A stretch of DNA of 64,000 nucleotides, from assembly GCA_038049695.1 (NCBI GenBank), contig CP142454.1, forward strand, positions 17,120,501 to 17,184,500. The letters run 5' to 3'. Shown here in pieces: positions 45,916-57,356 of the stretch. The stretch comes from Cinnamomum chago (Eukaryota; Streptophyta; Magnoliopsida; Laurales; Lauraceae). The stretch's first letter is position 1, and the number at the start of each line of letters is the position of its first letter. The notes under the pieces are model-generated. The model did not search any database and was not told the origin of the DNA. It worked only from the letters and a program-made list of their open reading frames with translations. The translations under genes were made by a program, and so were the position numbers.

Positions 45916-46925
45916 TTACCAAATGGGTCCTCAGGTTTTGTTAATTTGTTCTCTACTAGTTTCCATGACCTGTTTTCATTGCCTCCCAAAGACCCAAGGG
46001 GCATGATTAATGTGCCAGATAAATGAGGGGGTTGGATTCAGGATACATGGGTCCCACGAGTTCTTAAGGTTATTACCTCAAAGGAACGGCAAGGGGGTAT
46101 CTCCTATACGAGATTTCAAATATACATGGGCTTCTACTACAAAATGCACGAGCTTGTTTTTTTATTAAAAGATGCCCCTTTCACTTGGATGCATGCCAAG
46201 AAGGGGAAGGCATGGCAATGAAAATATTTGGACATGAATACAAGACAACTGGTGTTTCAATTATACAATTTTATTCTTTTTATGAAACCCAACCATGAAA
46301 ATTTTTTAGAATAATGTAAAATTTGGGCTTTCGCTAATTCAAGTGGGGGCACGAGCACGTGCAAAAGAAATAGATTGCTTAAAAGATGGGCCCCAGTATG
46401 AAAAAGAGGGTATTGAGATCGAGATTGAAAATCCCACACCAACGTTGTGCAGGACACCTTCTGGTAAAAATTCCTGTATGTGTGCACCAGCGTACAGGCA
46501 CGCACACATTTGGATTGGCCCACCTAGGGCCCCATGAATCATAAAGAGGTGGGGATTAAACCGGGTAAGACCACCCCAAATTTGAAATTTCAAGTCTATC
46601 TAATGATCCTAACCCTTAATACGTGGCCCACAAGTTTAGTGGATTTAAATGAAGAGAGGGAGGGACAGAGAGAGAGAGAGAATTCACACTCAATCCATTT
46701 AAATGGTCCATTCAGATGGATCAGTGTCTTTTAAGATACGAAAAAACACAAACTAGTAGAAAACAATATATCAGTTCCTATACAAGGAAAATGATACAAA
46801 AGCCAAAATAGGAGAGTCAGCGTCTCAACTTCCCCCTTTTATTCTTACCAACTTTGTAAAAGGTGCATTTGCTCGAGGATAAACAGCTCGGCTTCTTTCC
46901 TGAAGAAATCTCCAAGTTGAATTCC
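45916..46925. other. intergenic stretch downstream of PDH E1 alpha
   Basis: No gene supported. A (GA)n run lies near 46664-46681. The last 100 bp before 46926 are probably 3' UTR of the minus-strand PDH gene. Confidence 0.5.
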
Positions 46926-49900
46926 TCAAGGAAGAACGGCTCTCACTTCTTTCCTATCTGCTCCAAAGGACTGCCACAAGAAAAAACCAACTAAAAATCA
47001 GGTTGTCATATCCAACAGCTCATGAATAATATGAGGATATTGAGTGCTGATGTACATGATGTGCACATTTACAGTATAACCAGAACCAGATGTGACATCC
47101 AAACAAGTGAATTCCTTCCATGGTTCGGTCATCCAGATTATCTGTATGACAGGTTGAGCCATTGATGGGATGTACTACAAATTATTTATTATTTACTATT
47201 TTATTCTATTTCTTGAGCGAATTCCGATTGTTCAATGTACAAATTCTAAATAAAATTTAGAAAACAACATTGTCCAGTTTAGGTTCCTAATCCACAGTGG
47301 ACTTTGAAACTGTGACACTTTGTAGGTTTATAATTGTCATATTCATCATCATAGCCAGTTCCACTGCTGTTCTCAACCTACTAGATTTAACAGATTGAAC
47401 ACTGCAAAAAAATTAGACAGCTTTAATAAGTGATCAAGCTGATTATTTTAAATCCTGGATCTGGACAAGCCTTGTTTTTTAGAAAAGGGTCAGTCCAACC
47501 AGCAGGTCAATATAATTGCATTATATTTTATGTTTTTAATGCAAACATCTGTCAAACCCAAGTGGTGGTTTAGTCAGAAGAATAATCAGGGTTTAAATCA
47601 TCCAAAAAAAATTAATTAAAATAAACCTATGCAATTACTGAGTGAATCAATCAAACTCAAGACAGCATGACCAGCCAGTTATGATCACACCAGTCTGGAA
47701 TAAAAAACATCGCTTTTAAGTACACTTAAACCAGAAGAGACAGATACGATAATAGGAAGAAACATGCAGATTAATGTACCTCCACTCCATAACCTTTCAC
47801 ATAAACATTGGTGAAGAGTTCAGAAGGATCAGGCATAGGGCTCTCCTGGGAAAAAAAAATTACAACAACAATGTCAGAATGAGAGTTGCAAAACAACCAA
47901 ACCATAGAAACATACCAGTATAAACAATACTCTAAAGACACAGGAATGGAGATGTAAATGTGGGGATTCCAACAAAATTTAAAATATCTGATTTGATGGT
48001 CACCTTGGCTTGAGCAATGGCCTCATCTACTTGTTTCCTGACCTCTTTCTCAATATCCTGCATAAATGCATAATTCGGTTATCCCCCAATTGTTTATAGA
48101 ATTTCAACCTTCAAATACATGCAGTTTCCTTGTGTCAGAGCTAGCTGGCTTTAAGATCAAACTCATCACATGATAGAAGCAACCAAAACCTGATCTGTTT
48201 CTTGAGCCCTAGTTCAAGAATTTCGACCAATGAAAAACGTGTGGCACTAATGAGTAATACCTTGAGATCAGATGCAGTGGCCAGGTCATGAGCTAATATC
48301 AACTTTCTTATTCTTTCGATTGGATCACGCTCCTGCAAATATTGGGGAATACATTTAGTTCTATACTTGAAAAAGAAAGGACAAACAGCACGCAGATTGT
48401 TCAATATAAGCCAACCTGCCTCACGCCACTTATCTCATCACGTGTGCGGTATGTGCTCCCTGGATCAGACATGGAGTGCCCATGATACCTGTAAGTGTCC
48501 ATTTCAAGAATCTAACACCCATGTCCAAAGAAAAGATCCAAAGTTAGAACTCCATATTGAAAAGAACAGAGAAATTAAACTGTTAGAAAGAAAGGAAAAA
48601 AGAACACGTGGCGGGAAAAAGTGTGTCCTAGGGGGGAAAATGAGGGCAAAAGAGGGGAATGGCAAGGAAATTACTAAACTGCCCTTTTACTCCAATTGAA
48701 ATATTTTCAAAAACAAGGATAAAATGGTCTTTGTCTCTCTACCTCACAAACAAACAAAATTATATTTTTTCACTTTTCTTCCCCCTACTTTTTGACTTCC
48801 CAAACAAGAGGAGGGAAAATTAATTTCCCTCCCCTCCCCTTCATTTTCCTTCCCCCTCAGATTTTCCCTCCCCTCCCCTCTTCCCAAACACAGGGTTAAA
48901 GTCAAACAACAATCTATTAAGGAAATGAGCACACATTTTCTCTCTCTTTTTTTTTCTGATCGGTAGTGAGCAGGCACTACTCTTAAGTTTCAGGACAGTC
49001 GATCTCACATGGATCATGTGTCTTGCTGTACATAGAGGAATTAACGAAACAGAACTATGAAAAATTACAAGCTGCTGTTGTCATCATTTCCCTGGAGAAA
49101 CCAAAGAGAAAAACACAATTCCCAACATTGAACAATATTACGGAACAAGACCCATATAAAAAATTCAAAACCTACAACCAAATGCCCAAACTTAAGTTCA
49201 TTAAAACAAAAGATTAAGAAGCTGTTCTGTTGCTCATTTTTCTAATGAGATTTTGGAGTGTGTATTGATTAACTAGAATATAAATTCTTGATCAAAAGGT
49301 GGTGACACGACAGCCGTCCTACTTGACAATGATGCAGCTCAAGACTTAAATATCTAAAGGAGGACCAAGGGTCCACTTGACCAGCATATGGAGCCAATGT
49401 CGTAAGGACACCAGCCCACATGGAATGTTATGATTGTCATACACCGAAGCAGTAGTCTAGAAGCTTTCTATTTATGTTTGTATTATATTAGTAGTCTAGA
49501 ATGAGTTGAGAAAGTTGTGATATTTTCATAAAATTGCAGAAGTTGAAAAATTCACAAGAAAAATACAAGATCGTGACATAATCCTTACAAAATGGTAAAA
49601 TGGTAAAACTTAAATAGTATTCAATTTTACAAGTAATTTCTATTTATGTTTTGTTTTTTAAAATTAATTAAAACATAAATTACTTTAAAAAGATTTTCCC
49701 AATACTAACTCGGCAAAACCCCAAATTTAAAGACATCCCTAGATTTTCCCAAGACAATAATTTCCCATAACAATATCTGTGATGCTGCTTACTATGCACT
49801 AGTTAGGGATCACATCACAGGATTCAAAATGGCTAATGTTTTGCGATTTTAGAACCAAAGCATTTTTCCAAACACATTTGTAGCATTGAAGAAAACATAA

Positions 49901-52900
49901 ATGAACATAATAATTAAATAAAAGAATGGCTATAGTTCTCCTACACAAGGAAAGAATGAATTAAAATTTATAACTATGAAAGTATGTTCAATGGTCTATA
50001 ATCACTAAAATTGTTGATTAAATTCTCAATTTTGGACATTCAAACGCATGTATTTAAAAATTATATTCAGGATTGAATTGAATTAGCTAAAATAGACCTA
50101 TTCTTGCAAACATGTACAGTTTTGTCCTTCAATGCTATATAAGTAAGGTTTAAAAGGCTTAGAGGTTAGGTTTTACTTAGTCCATACAATCCTTTTCTTG
50201 ATTTCTTCCATTATACTTGAGGAAGCTTGGAGCAAACCTGGGCCTGTGGGTGTTGGAGGGGTGCTTCGTGATAGTGGTGGTGTTGTGGTGGCTATGTAAC
50301 CTATGTTCTCTTAAGGTGTCTGTTGTATGGAATCTAATGAAGTAGAGGTCATCGCCATTGTAGAGGTGTTGCACAATGTCGTTACTTCCATGGATGAAAA
50401 TAGCGGCCGCTACGCTATATCGGCCGTCGCGGCCACTACGGGGTGAGAAAAATTCCTACTTTTCAATTTTTTTTAAAATGCATAATAAGACTTATTTCTT
50501 TTCTTCTTCTCTCCAAATAACATTTCTACACAACCCTTCTACCCTTTTATGTTTAAAAGAACACCAAAAAGCATATGATCTCGCCAAATTACAGTTGATA
50601 TAGATTATAGAGAGTTCTTCTCAATGATTATTCTCTAAATACATCCTATTAGACACCCCCTTTGGTAGATGTATTTTTTTTCTCTAGGTACTCTTAAGTC
50701 TTGATTTCATGACATAGTTTTTTCTTTTATAAGCATTTCATTAGTTTCTAAGTTAGTATAACTAAGCACCATGAACACATGTAAAAAAAATGATCATTAC
50801 TATTATTTTCTATTTATACAGCGATACAAGACCTCATTCAGTGAGGGGACCGCTACGCCCCCTTACCTTAGTTACTTTTGCAAAAAAAAAAAAAAAAAAA
50901 AAACATTTTCTTTCATTTTACAATTTTCTGGATTTTCTGGAATTTTTTCAGATTTTTTTGGTAATTTTTTCAAATTGCACCTCTACGCCGCTACGTATCG
51001 CCGGCTTCGTAACGTTTTGGCGGCGGGCTATTTTCATCCTTGGTTGCTTCTTTTCGATCCAAGTTGATTGTGGAAAGTGATTCTAATAATGCAATTTCTT
51101 GGGTGTCATCCATTGATTTGCCCCCTTGGAGATTTCAGTTACTTTTTTAATGAGATTAAAGGCCTGTTTGTCATCATTCTATGAATGAATGTAGAAAAAC
51201 TTGTTTGGCATGCACTTTGTGAGAGAAAATCTACACGCACACACACAGAGAGAGATTTTATAGACGTGCATAAAGGGAGAGACTACCAAACAAGTTTTTC
51301 TTCATTCATCATCAGAATGAAACATTCCCAAAATTATGCCAACCAGACCCTAAGGTTCTATCTTTTTTTATTTATGTGGAATTCAAGCATATTTGTCGGG
51401 AGGCTAATGGTTTGGCAGATTCTTTGGCCAAGCAAGGGGTGGACAAATCTCCTTTGTGTTGCTTTCACTATGTAGCTTGTTTCTTGGGATTTTTTTTTCT
51501 TTTGTTTTTTCCTCTTGGTATTATGCTTTTATAACTTGTTTTGACCTAATCAGGTTGATTGGTTCTTCAATAAATTTTTGTTACCAATCAAAAGAAGAAG
51601 AAAAAAGCAAATGCAGAATCAACAGCAGTACCAAAACATTCAGTTCTAACTGAAACAAAATGCCCACCGGAAGAGAATCGATAACCAAGATAACTAGTCC
51701 TTGCTTTTTTGAAAGAAATAAAGTGTTCACCATCTTAACTTTATAATCCAATGATGAATAAGAGACTATCAGGCCAAAAGCTGCCAATTTTCACCAGAAT
51801 TCCAATGGAAAATAGTGTTTTTTTTTTTTCGATGGGAAACAAAAATTTATTTCAGAACAAGTATAATTTTACTTTCTTTTTCTAGTTTCTAATTCATCCT
51901 GACCTAATTTTTTGTTTTTAAGTATATAGTTATCATAAAGATCTTCCTTTGACAACACATAAAATAACTACATATCAAGTTTTTCTGTTGTGACACAGCT
52001 CCTTACAAAATCTGTGCTCCACAGCGAACCAACTTGGCTAATCGGTGACTCTTTTTTTAAAATGATTATTGGTATGACTAGTACAAGTATAACTCACTCA
52101 GTACTCAGTAGCACAATTCATTCCCAAACCAGGCAAGCTCATAATAATATGAAGAATTATCGATCCAAAAAAATGAAGGAAATTTCTTTTCAAACCAGCT
52201 CACACGTTATAATTCATTACACAAGTTTAAAGGCATCAATTAATTTGAATTATTTTGGAGGCTGATTTGGGCATGTACCAGAGTTAATGATGCAAATAAA
52301 CATGGCAGCACCACATAAAAATTTGCGTTCAAACACCAAAAAACTTCATTATCGCTAGAAGCTGCATGGTAATGAAATTTATGAGAAAATGCACACAAAA
52401 TAAAATCAAAGACAGTTGACTCACAATGGGTCCATTCTTCAATGCATGCTCCTTAGCAAATTTGCATGCCTGCTTCACTGCAAGAGCATCCATTCCATCT
52501 ACCTGTTACAAATTATTAAAAAACATATATGAGGGTTTGAACCAAAAATCTTTAAAAGAATTTTACTAGTCTTCTATGCTAAAGCCTGCTATTTTACTTC
52601 TTCTTAGAGCCGTCCCATTACACAAGGTCTGAAATGTAAAGAAATCGAGTTGGACTTCTATGTAAATATTAAAAATTCAGGGAATATTTTGTAGTTTCAG
52701 AAAGTTCACAAGATTTTTTTTTGTAATTATTGAAATATAATAAAGTATTATGTGGCTGGTCGTCCAACCCTAGGGGGCAGCCAAATGCTTCTTTCCTTCC
52801 AGTTCTTTTTCTTCTTCTCTATTTTCTCTAGTTTTCTACTTTATGGTTTTTTAGACCATATGAGAAATGAGAGAAGACCCTAGGTTTCTTTTCACTCAAA

Positions 52901-55900
52901 GCTTGTAACATTATATCAGAACATAATGTCTAGCAGAAGACTTCCATACGAAGGCAGTGAACAAAATGGATTGAAAATTCCAACAGGTTTATAAAAGCTA
53001 CAGGCCCAGCCGAACCTGTAGAAGTATTGTCCAAGTCATATACAGGTTCAACTGAACATTCAGCAATTGTTTGATCAGTCTTTGGTCTTCTACAGTGGTA
53101 ATCTAGTTTCTATTAGATTATTAAATTCCTACAGTGGTAATAAAAACTTACTTCATCAAGTAATAATGTAGTTTTAGCGAGTCTAGAGACTGGATTGTTG
53201 CCTGCACAAATAAAGTGCTTTTCCCTCTTTTTTGGTCCTGTGTTGGCAGCAGTAGTGGAGCTCCCAGCAAGTATCTGATAATTGAAGACAGATACTCGAA
53301 GAGGATTATCCTACGTGATGATTGCAGCAGAAACCAGGATATGAAGGTTTCTTAACATTGGCCAAACTCAGTAAGGAAGTCGCACAAGGACGACATGGAA
53401 GAACAACACATGCTTGTGCTTGCCAAGGAGTTTATGGAGCATTATGAGAACTCTAAGAGGGCTAGCAAGGGTCAGATCAAGAATTAATCAATATTTGGGC
53501 CCCAAATATTCCCAATTATTGAGAAAAAGTTCATGCCGGGCTGTTTTAGCAAAGAAAAGAAAGCAGGGAGGCTATTTCAAATTACTGGAAATTCTGAAAC
53601 TCAGAATTTCAGAACATGCGACATTTTTTTCAGGCCTCATTTTGTGGGCCAACCTGAGCCCAAACCCACTAAGGGCCTGTACCCCTTGGTTGCCCAAGAC
53701 CCAGTGGGGTCCACTTCATCCATAAGCAATGAAGTTGACCATGTGGGGGCCCACAGAGCCTTTTGCCCAGGAATGCCTGGGACGCACAGACTTTCAATAT
53801 TCTGCAAGTTTCTTAATATTCGTTTGCAATTATGTTTTGATTAGGAGTATTAGTATTAGTAGGAAAGTTAGATTCAGAAGCAGGAGTCTTAGGAAGCCTA
53901 GAAAGAAGCATCCTCATTGGCACTACGAAGAACATGCACAAAAGAAGTATTAACCCGCTGCACCACATCAGCCAAACACCAAGGAAGCCTAGAAAAACCC
54001 GTCGCACTAATTAGGACTGTCATTTCATATGTCTTGTTCTCAAAGTTAAATTTTGGAGATTGAGGACTGTAAAGGTTCATACTTTGTTTTGTGCTTAAAA
54101 ATCAGATTAAGAGTGTCTAAGTCAAAACTCAGATGTCTGAACAAACACCGAATGATAACCTAAGGTTGTTTGTGGTGTTTGGTAGTGATTTAGAGGATTT
54201 TTTTTCTTCCATAATAAGGAGTATTCGAGTTTAGGGTCTGGAATAGAATCCAAGCTAAGGGGGAGAAAGTCATGTGAATTCTTCCCAACTACTGAGCATT
54301 GTGAATCCAAACACATGGATTACACAAAAAACTGGTTGTTGGCAATAATTTCAAGGAGCAGAGTGTAAAAAAAGAAATAAGTAAACCTCAAGAGTAATCA
54401 CATGCGTGATAACTTTTGCCCTAGCCTTGATTGCCACAACAATAGGATTCTATTTCCTATTACTGAAAACTCAATCGCTCTCTCTAACCAAATAGACCAC
54501 GAAACAGCCATCAGAAAACAATCCCAAAGAATATTTCCTAGAACAAAAAAATACTCAAACCTGTTTACTACCCACTAACACCACCACTGTTCTAGGCCAA
54601 ATCCTTTGGATTACAAATTGTGAATCAACAACAAAAGGACAAAAAAAATAAGTTATGAACATCATCCGCATTGCTCACATAAAGCCTACGGCCCTACACT
54701 CATTCAATGTCATCATCTTTCTATTGTGCAAGTGACCAATAGTTAGGCTCTTATCAAATGCCACCCCCATGTGAATTCCATTACCCTTGAAGGTCCTTCG
54801 ATTTTGCAAATGCAAGGAAACACTTCATGAACCTCCCATATTCCACCTGTCTAACAAATGATTATAACAACTTTTAACTGAAAAATTGACCATAAACATT
54901 TGGCCCCCAAACAAGAATACCACCTCATGTGCTTGAAATAAATACCTGAGACAAATATCCCACAAAAACCACCAAAGCCCCAATCTCATCATCGCATTCT
55001 GACGAAAATTTAGAGTCCAAAAAAATGCTACTCCCATCAATTGCAATGGCAAACATTAAAGGGAGCAAATCTGACAATCTTTTCTTTTTCCTTGAATGAT
55101 GGAACAGGTCTGACAATTTCTCATATCATTCTAGAACCAACTATAAGACCCATCTGACAAGCCTCTAACGCTTTGAATTTTTTTTTACCAACTCTTAATC
55201 CTTAGCATGTGAATTTACAGGGACAAAAAAAGGAAAGCAACTAAATTAAATACAACAAAATTATTCAAGCTATACAAAATTAGATCCAAAACAACACTTA
55301 AGTTTATCATCACATCACAAATTGTTGCTCCTACCTTCAAACCAGGGACATAGTCACCACGCTTATAATAAGATGGACTCTTGGCTGCTCTCCACTCTGC
55401 AGTTCCCATTCCATCTGCAAAAAACCAAAACAACAAAAAACATAAGAAGAAGAAGAAGAAGAAGGAGAAATAGTAGCAGTAAAGATCAAATTCTAATCAA
55501 TAATTACAGTGATTGTTCTCGCAGACTAGAATTGCCGGCAAGTCCCAGAGCGCCGCGATGTTGAGCGCCTCAAACAGCTGGCCCTGATTCGCCGCCCCAT
55601 CTCCATAGAGAGCAAAGGTGACGGTCTCATCCTTGGAGTACTTCTGTGCGAAGGCGATGCCGCATCCGAGAGGGATCTGGGCGCCCACGATACCATGGCC
55701 GCCATAAAATCCACTCTCCTTCTTGTAGAAATGCATCGATCCACCCTTTCCCTTGGAGCAGCCGCCGCGGCGGCCCATGAGCTCGGAAAAGGCCTCGAGG
55801 AGGGTTCCGCCGCGGCCGAGGTAGATGCAGTGGTCCCTGTAGGCGGTGATGATGGAGTCCTTCTTGGTGATTGCGGCCTCCATGCCGACGGCAACGGCCT

Positions 55901-56213
55901 CCTGGCCGTCGTAGAGATGGCAGAAGCCGCGGATGAGCTTGGCCTTGTAGAGGGAGTCTGCGGCGATCTCCATGCGGCGCATCAGCGCCATGTCGTGGAA
56001 GAAGCCCATGAGCTCTTTGGGGGTTGTGTCGATGGAGCGGGATGGGGGGTCGCATTTGTGGCCAGTGAAGGGGACGCTGGTTTCGATGGTCAGGATCTTC
56101 TCGTCTTCGGTCGACGTGGAGGAGAAGGAACGTGTTGGGGTAGAGAGGGATTTGAAGAGGAGATTGGGAAGAGATGGGAAGGATGGTGATGATGTTAGGC
56201 GTTTGAGAGCCAT
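46926..56213 (-). CDS. PDHA1: pyruvate dehydrogenase E1 component subunit alpha, mitochondrial
   Basis: Thiamine-diphosphate-dependent E1 alpha, which with E1 beta decarboxylates pyruvate and passes the acetyl group to E2 in the mitochondrial matrix. Minus-strand coding exons: 56213-55508, 55414-55335, 52502-52425, 48511-48416, 48332-48261, 48057-48004, 47845-47780, 46970-46926. All have GT-AG ends and join in phase to 398 aa, close to the plant family size. Residues 1-35 (R/S-rich, RSFSSTS) look like a mitochondrial presequence. The TPP motif runs G204DG...E232NN. The phosphorylation-loop region [18 protein letters not shown] is intact, as is the C-terminal [14 protein letters not shown]. 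Intron 2 is 2.8 kb and intron 3 is 3.9 kb, the latter through LINE and MITE insertions. An in-frame ATG exists upstream at 56270 but would precede a poly-Lys run, so I prefer 56213. Confidence 0.96.
50392..51039. mobile_element. 648-bp TIR element with GC-rich ends
   Basis: Ends are an exact inverted pair of GGATGAAAATAGC (50392-50404 and 51027-51039), followed inward by CG-rich sequence (GGCCGCTACGC; CGCCGCTACG). A 20-base A run (about 50881-50902) lies inside. Flanks GTTACTTCC and GTTGCTTCT may be a worn 9-bp duplication. No transposase frame. Confidence 0.65.
51160..51350. mobile_element. MITE of the GGCCTGTTTG type (PIF/Harbinger- or hAT-like)
   Basis: Left part (GGCCTGTTTGTC, AAAAACTTGTTTGG) pairs with inverted right part (CCAAACAAGTTTTTC, CCAACCAGACCC). 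Flanked by TAA on both sides (51157-51159 and 51351-51353), matching a Harbinger-type 3-bp duplication. Inserted between conserved parts of the LINE RNase H domain. Confidence 0.6.
52503..55334 (-). other. PDH E1 alpha intron 2
   Basis: A 2.8-kb intron with no element I can close at both ends. The segment near 52740-53420 has LTR-promoter-like and polymorphic-looking pieces, but no terminal repeats or target duplication are visible. Several short open frames on either strand show no family resemblance. Confidence 0.4.
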
Positions 56214-56250
56214 CTTCTTCTTCTTCTTCTTCTTCTTCTTCTTCTTCACC
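56214..56250 (-). repeat. (AAG)11 microsatellite directly before the PDH E1 alpha start codon
   Basis: Plus-strand CTT repeats abut CAT 56211-56213. On the minus strand the last AAG touches ATG. It is open in frame with an upstream ATG at 56270, so a longer product with about 11 lysines before the presequence is possible in principle. Confidence 0.9.
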
Positions 56251-56339
56251 TCTCTGAAGTCTGATCTCAATAGGCTTCGGGGGAGAGAGAGAGAGAGATG
56301 AGATTCTTCTGAGAAGAGAATAGTAGATGGGGACTTTGA

Positions 56340-56515
56340 GAAGTGAAGGTGGGCGAATAGGAAAATGTGGTGTGGTAGGCGCCTAGGTTGATTAAATATA
56401 GTTTGGATTCTCTCTCAACAACCACTACAATTTACACGGGAAGGTTGTAACAAAATGATGTGGGCGTTTTTGGAACTTCGGGTAGTTTGGCAACTCGGCT
56501 GATAGAGCCAACTAA
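56340..56515 (-). promoter_or_regulatory. PDH E1 alpha upstream region
   Basis: Contains a GA microsatellite (about 56282-56297, likely 5' UTR) and AT-rich sequence (TTAAATATAG near 56391 could serve as a TATA element on the minus strand). No gene. Confidence 0.4.
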
Positions 56516-57160
56516 AGTGAAGTAAAGTAGAGTTGATTTAAAAAAAATATAAATGGGTTATGATGATATTTTATTTTTATTATTATTTTTTATGAGATTT
56601 TTTTACTTTTTGTATAAAAAAGTGAAGTATTTTTGTATTTTAGTAGATAAAGGTGGTGGTTCTTTTTTTGAAAAAGATGGAGAGCGTTTTAAATTAAAAT
56701 GTTTTTGATGTGACATATTGTCTGAAAAATAAGGCTTTATTTGACTTTTATTATACTGATAAAGTACCAAACTAGCCCAATAATAGAGTGAAGTAAAGTA
56801 AAGTCTTTATTTTTAAGACCAAAATTATACATTTACAAAAAAAAATTATTAAAAAAAAAAAAACAACATCCTGTTTAATATCATGTTTGGATGTATGGTG
56901 AATTGAAGTATAGTGAGGTGAAACAATAACATATAACGTGATTTTAGTTGTTTGTTATGGAATCTTTTTTACTTTTTATATAGAAAAGTTAAGGCTTTTT
57001 TTTTTTTTTTCGTCTTTTGGTGGAGAAAGGAGATTGTTTTTTTAACTTCTTTTTTTTAATTCAGAGGGAATTTTGAAATTGTGTATTTTTAATATGATCC
57101 TTGTCATTTCTTGTCGGGATTCACTTTACTTTATTTTAACCAGTTAATTGCCAAACATGC
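56516..57160 (+). mobile_element. two AT-rich MITE copies (family of 45655-45915)
   Basis: Copy 2 (about 56516-56830) and copy 3 (about 56880-57160) follow each other in the same orientation. Shared blocks include GGTTATGATG or its variant, ACTTTTTGTATA/ACTTTTTATATAGAAAAG, TTTTGATGTGAC/TTTTTAATATGATC and a GAAGTAAAGTAAAG or CACTTTACTTTA end. They lie in the PDH promoter side. Confidence 0.55.
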
Positions 57161-57356
57161 CTAAAAGACTAAAAAAACACTCACTTTTTATTAAAAAAAA
57201 GTCGAAATAAGTTCTCTACCAAACAACTTATGGCAAAATATTATCGTAACTCATTTATATTTTATTCTTTACTGATTTTAGCTTTTACCACACTTCTTTC
57301 TACATATAAAGATTGTGGACTCACATAGAGTGAGGTGATATGGACGATTCAAGATG

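Larger units (their letters stand above)
50218..51474 (+). mobile_element. LINE remnant, RNase H domain, carrying two nested MITEs
   Basis: Plus-strand pieces read as the RNase H domain found at the end of many plant LINE ORF2s: [17 protein letters not shown] (about 50240-50300), [16 protein letters not shown] (about 51062-51110) and [19 protein letters not shown] (about 51390-51445). Stops and frame shifts are present. Two inserts split it: a TIR element (50392-51039) and a MITE (51160-51350). It lies in PDH intron 3, antisense to the gene. Confidence 0.8.

Noticed and set aside
48367-48977. Lys/Glu-rich frames in PDH intron 3
   Set aside because: Purine-rich low-complexity DNA next to exon 4; no support for coding.
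53414-53953. Overlapping open frames in PDH intron 2
   Set aside because: No recognisable domain or conserved codon pattern; sits in an intron on the opposite strand.
55627-56189. Open frames in other frames across PDH exon 1, including a 164-codon one on the plus strand
   Set aside because: Shadows of the GC-rich E1 alpha coding exon; the E1 alpha frame alone has family motifs and splice continuity.
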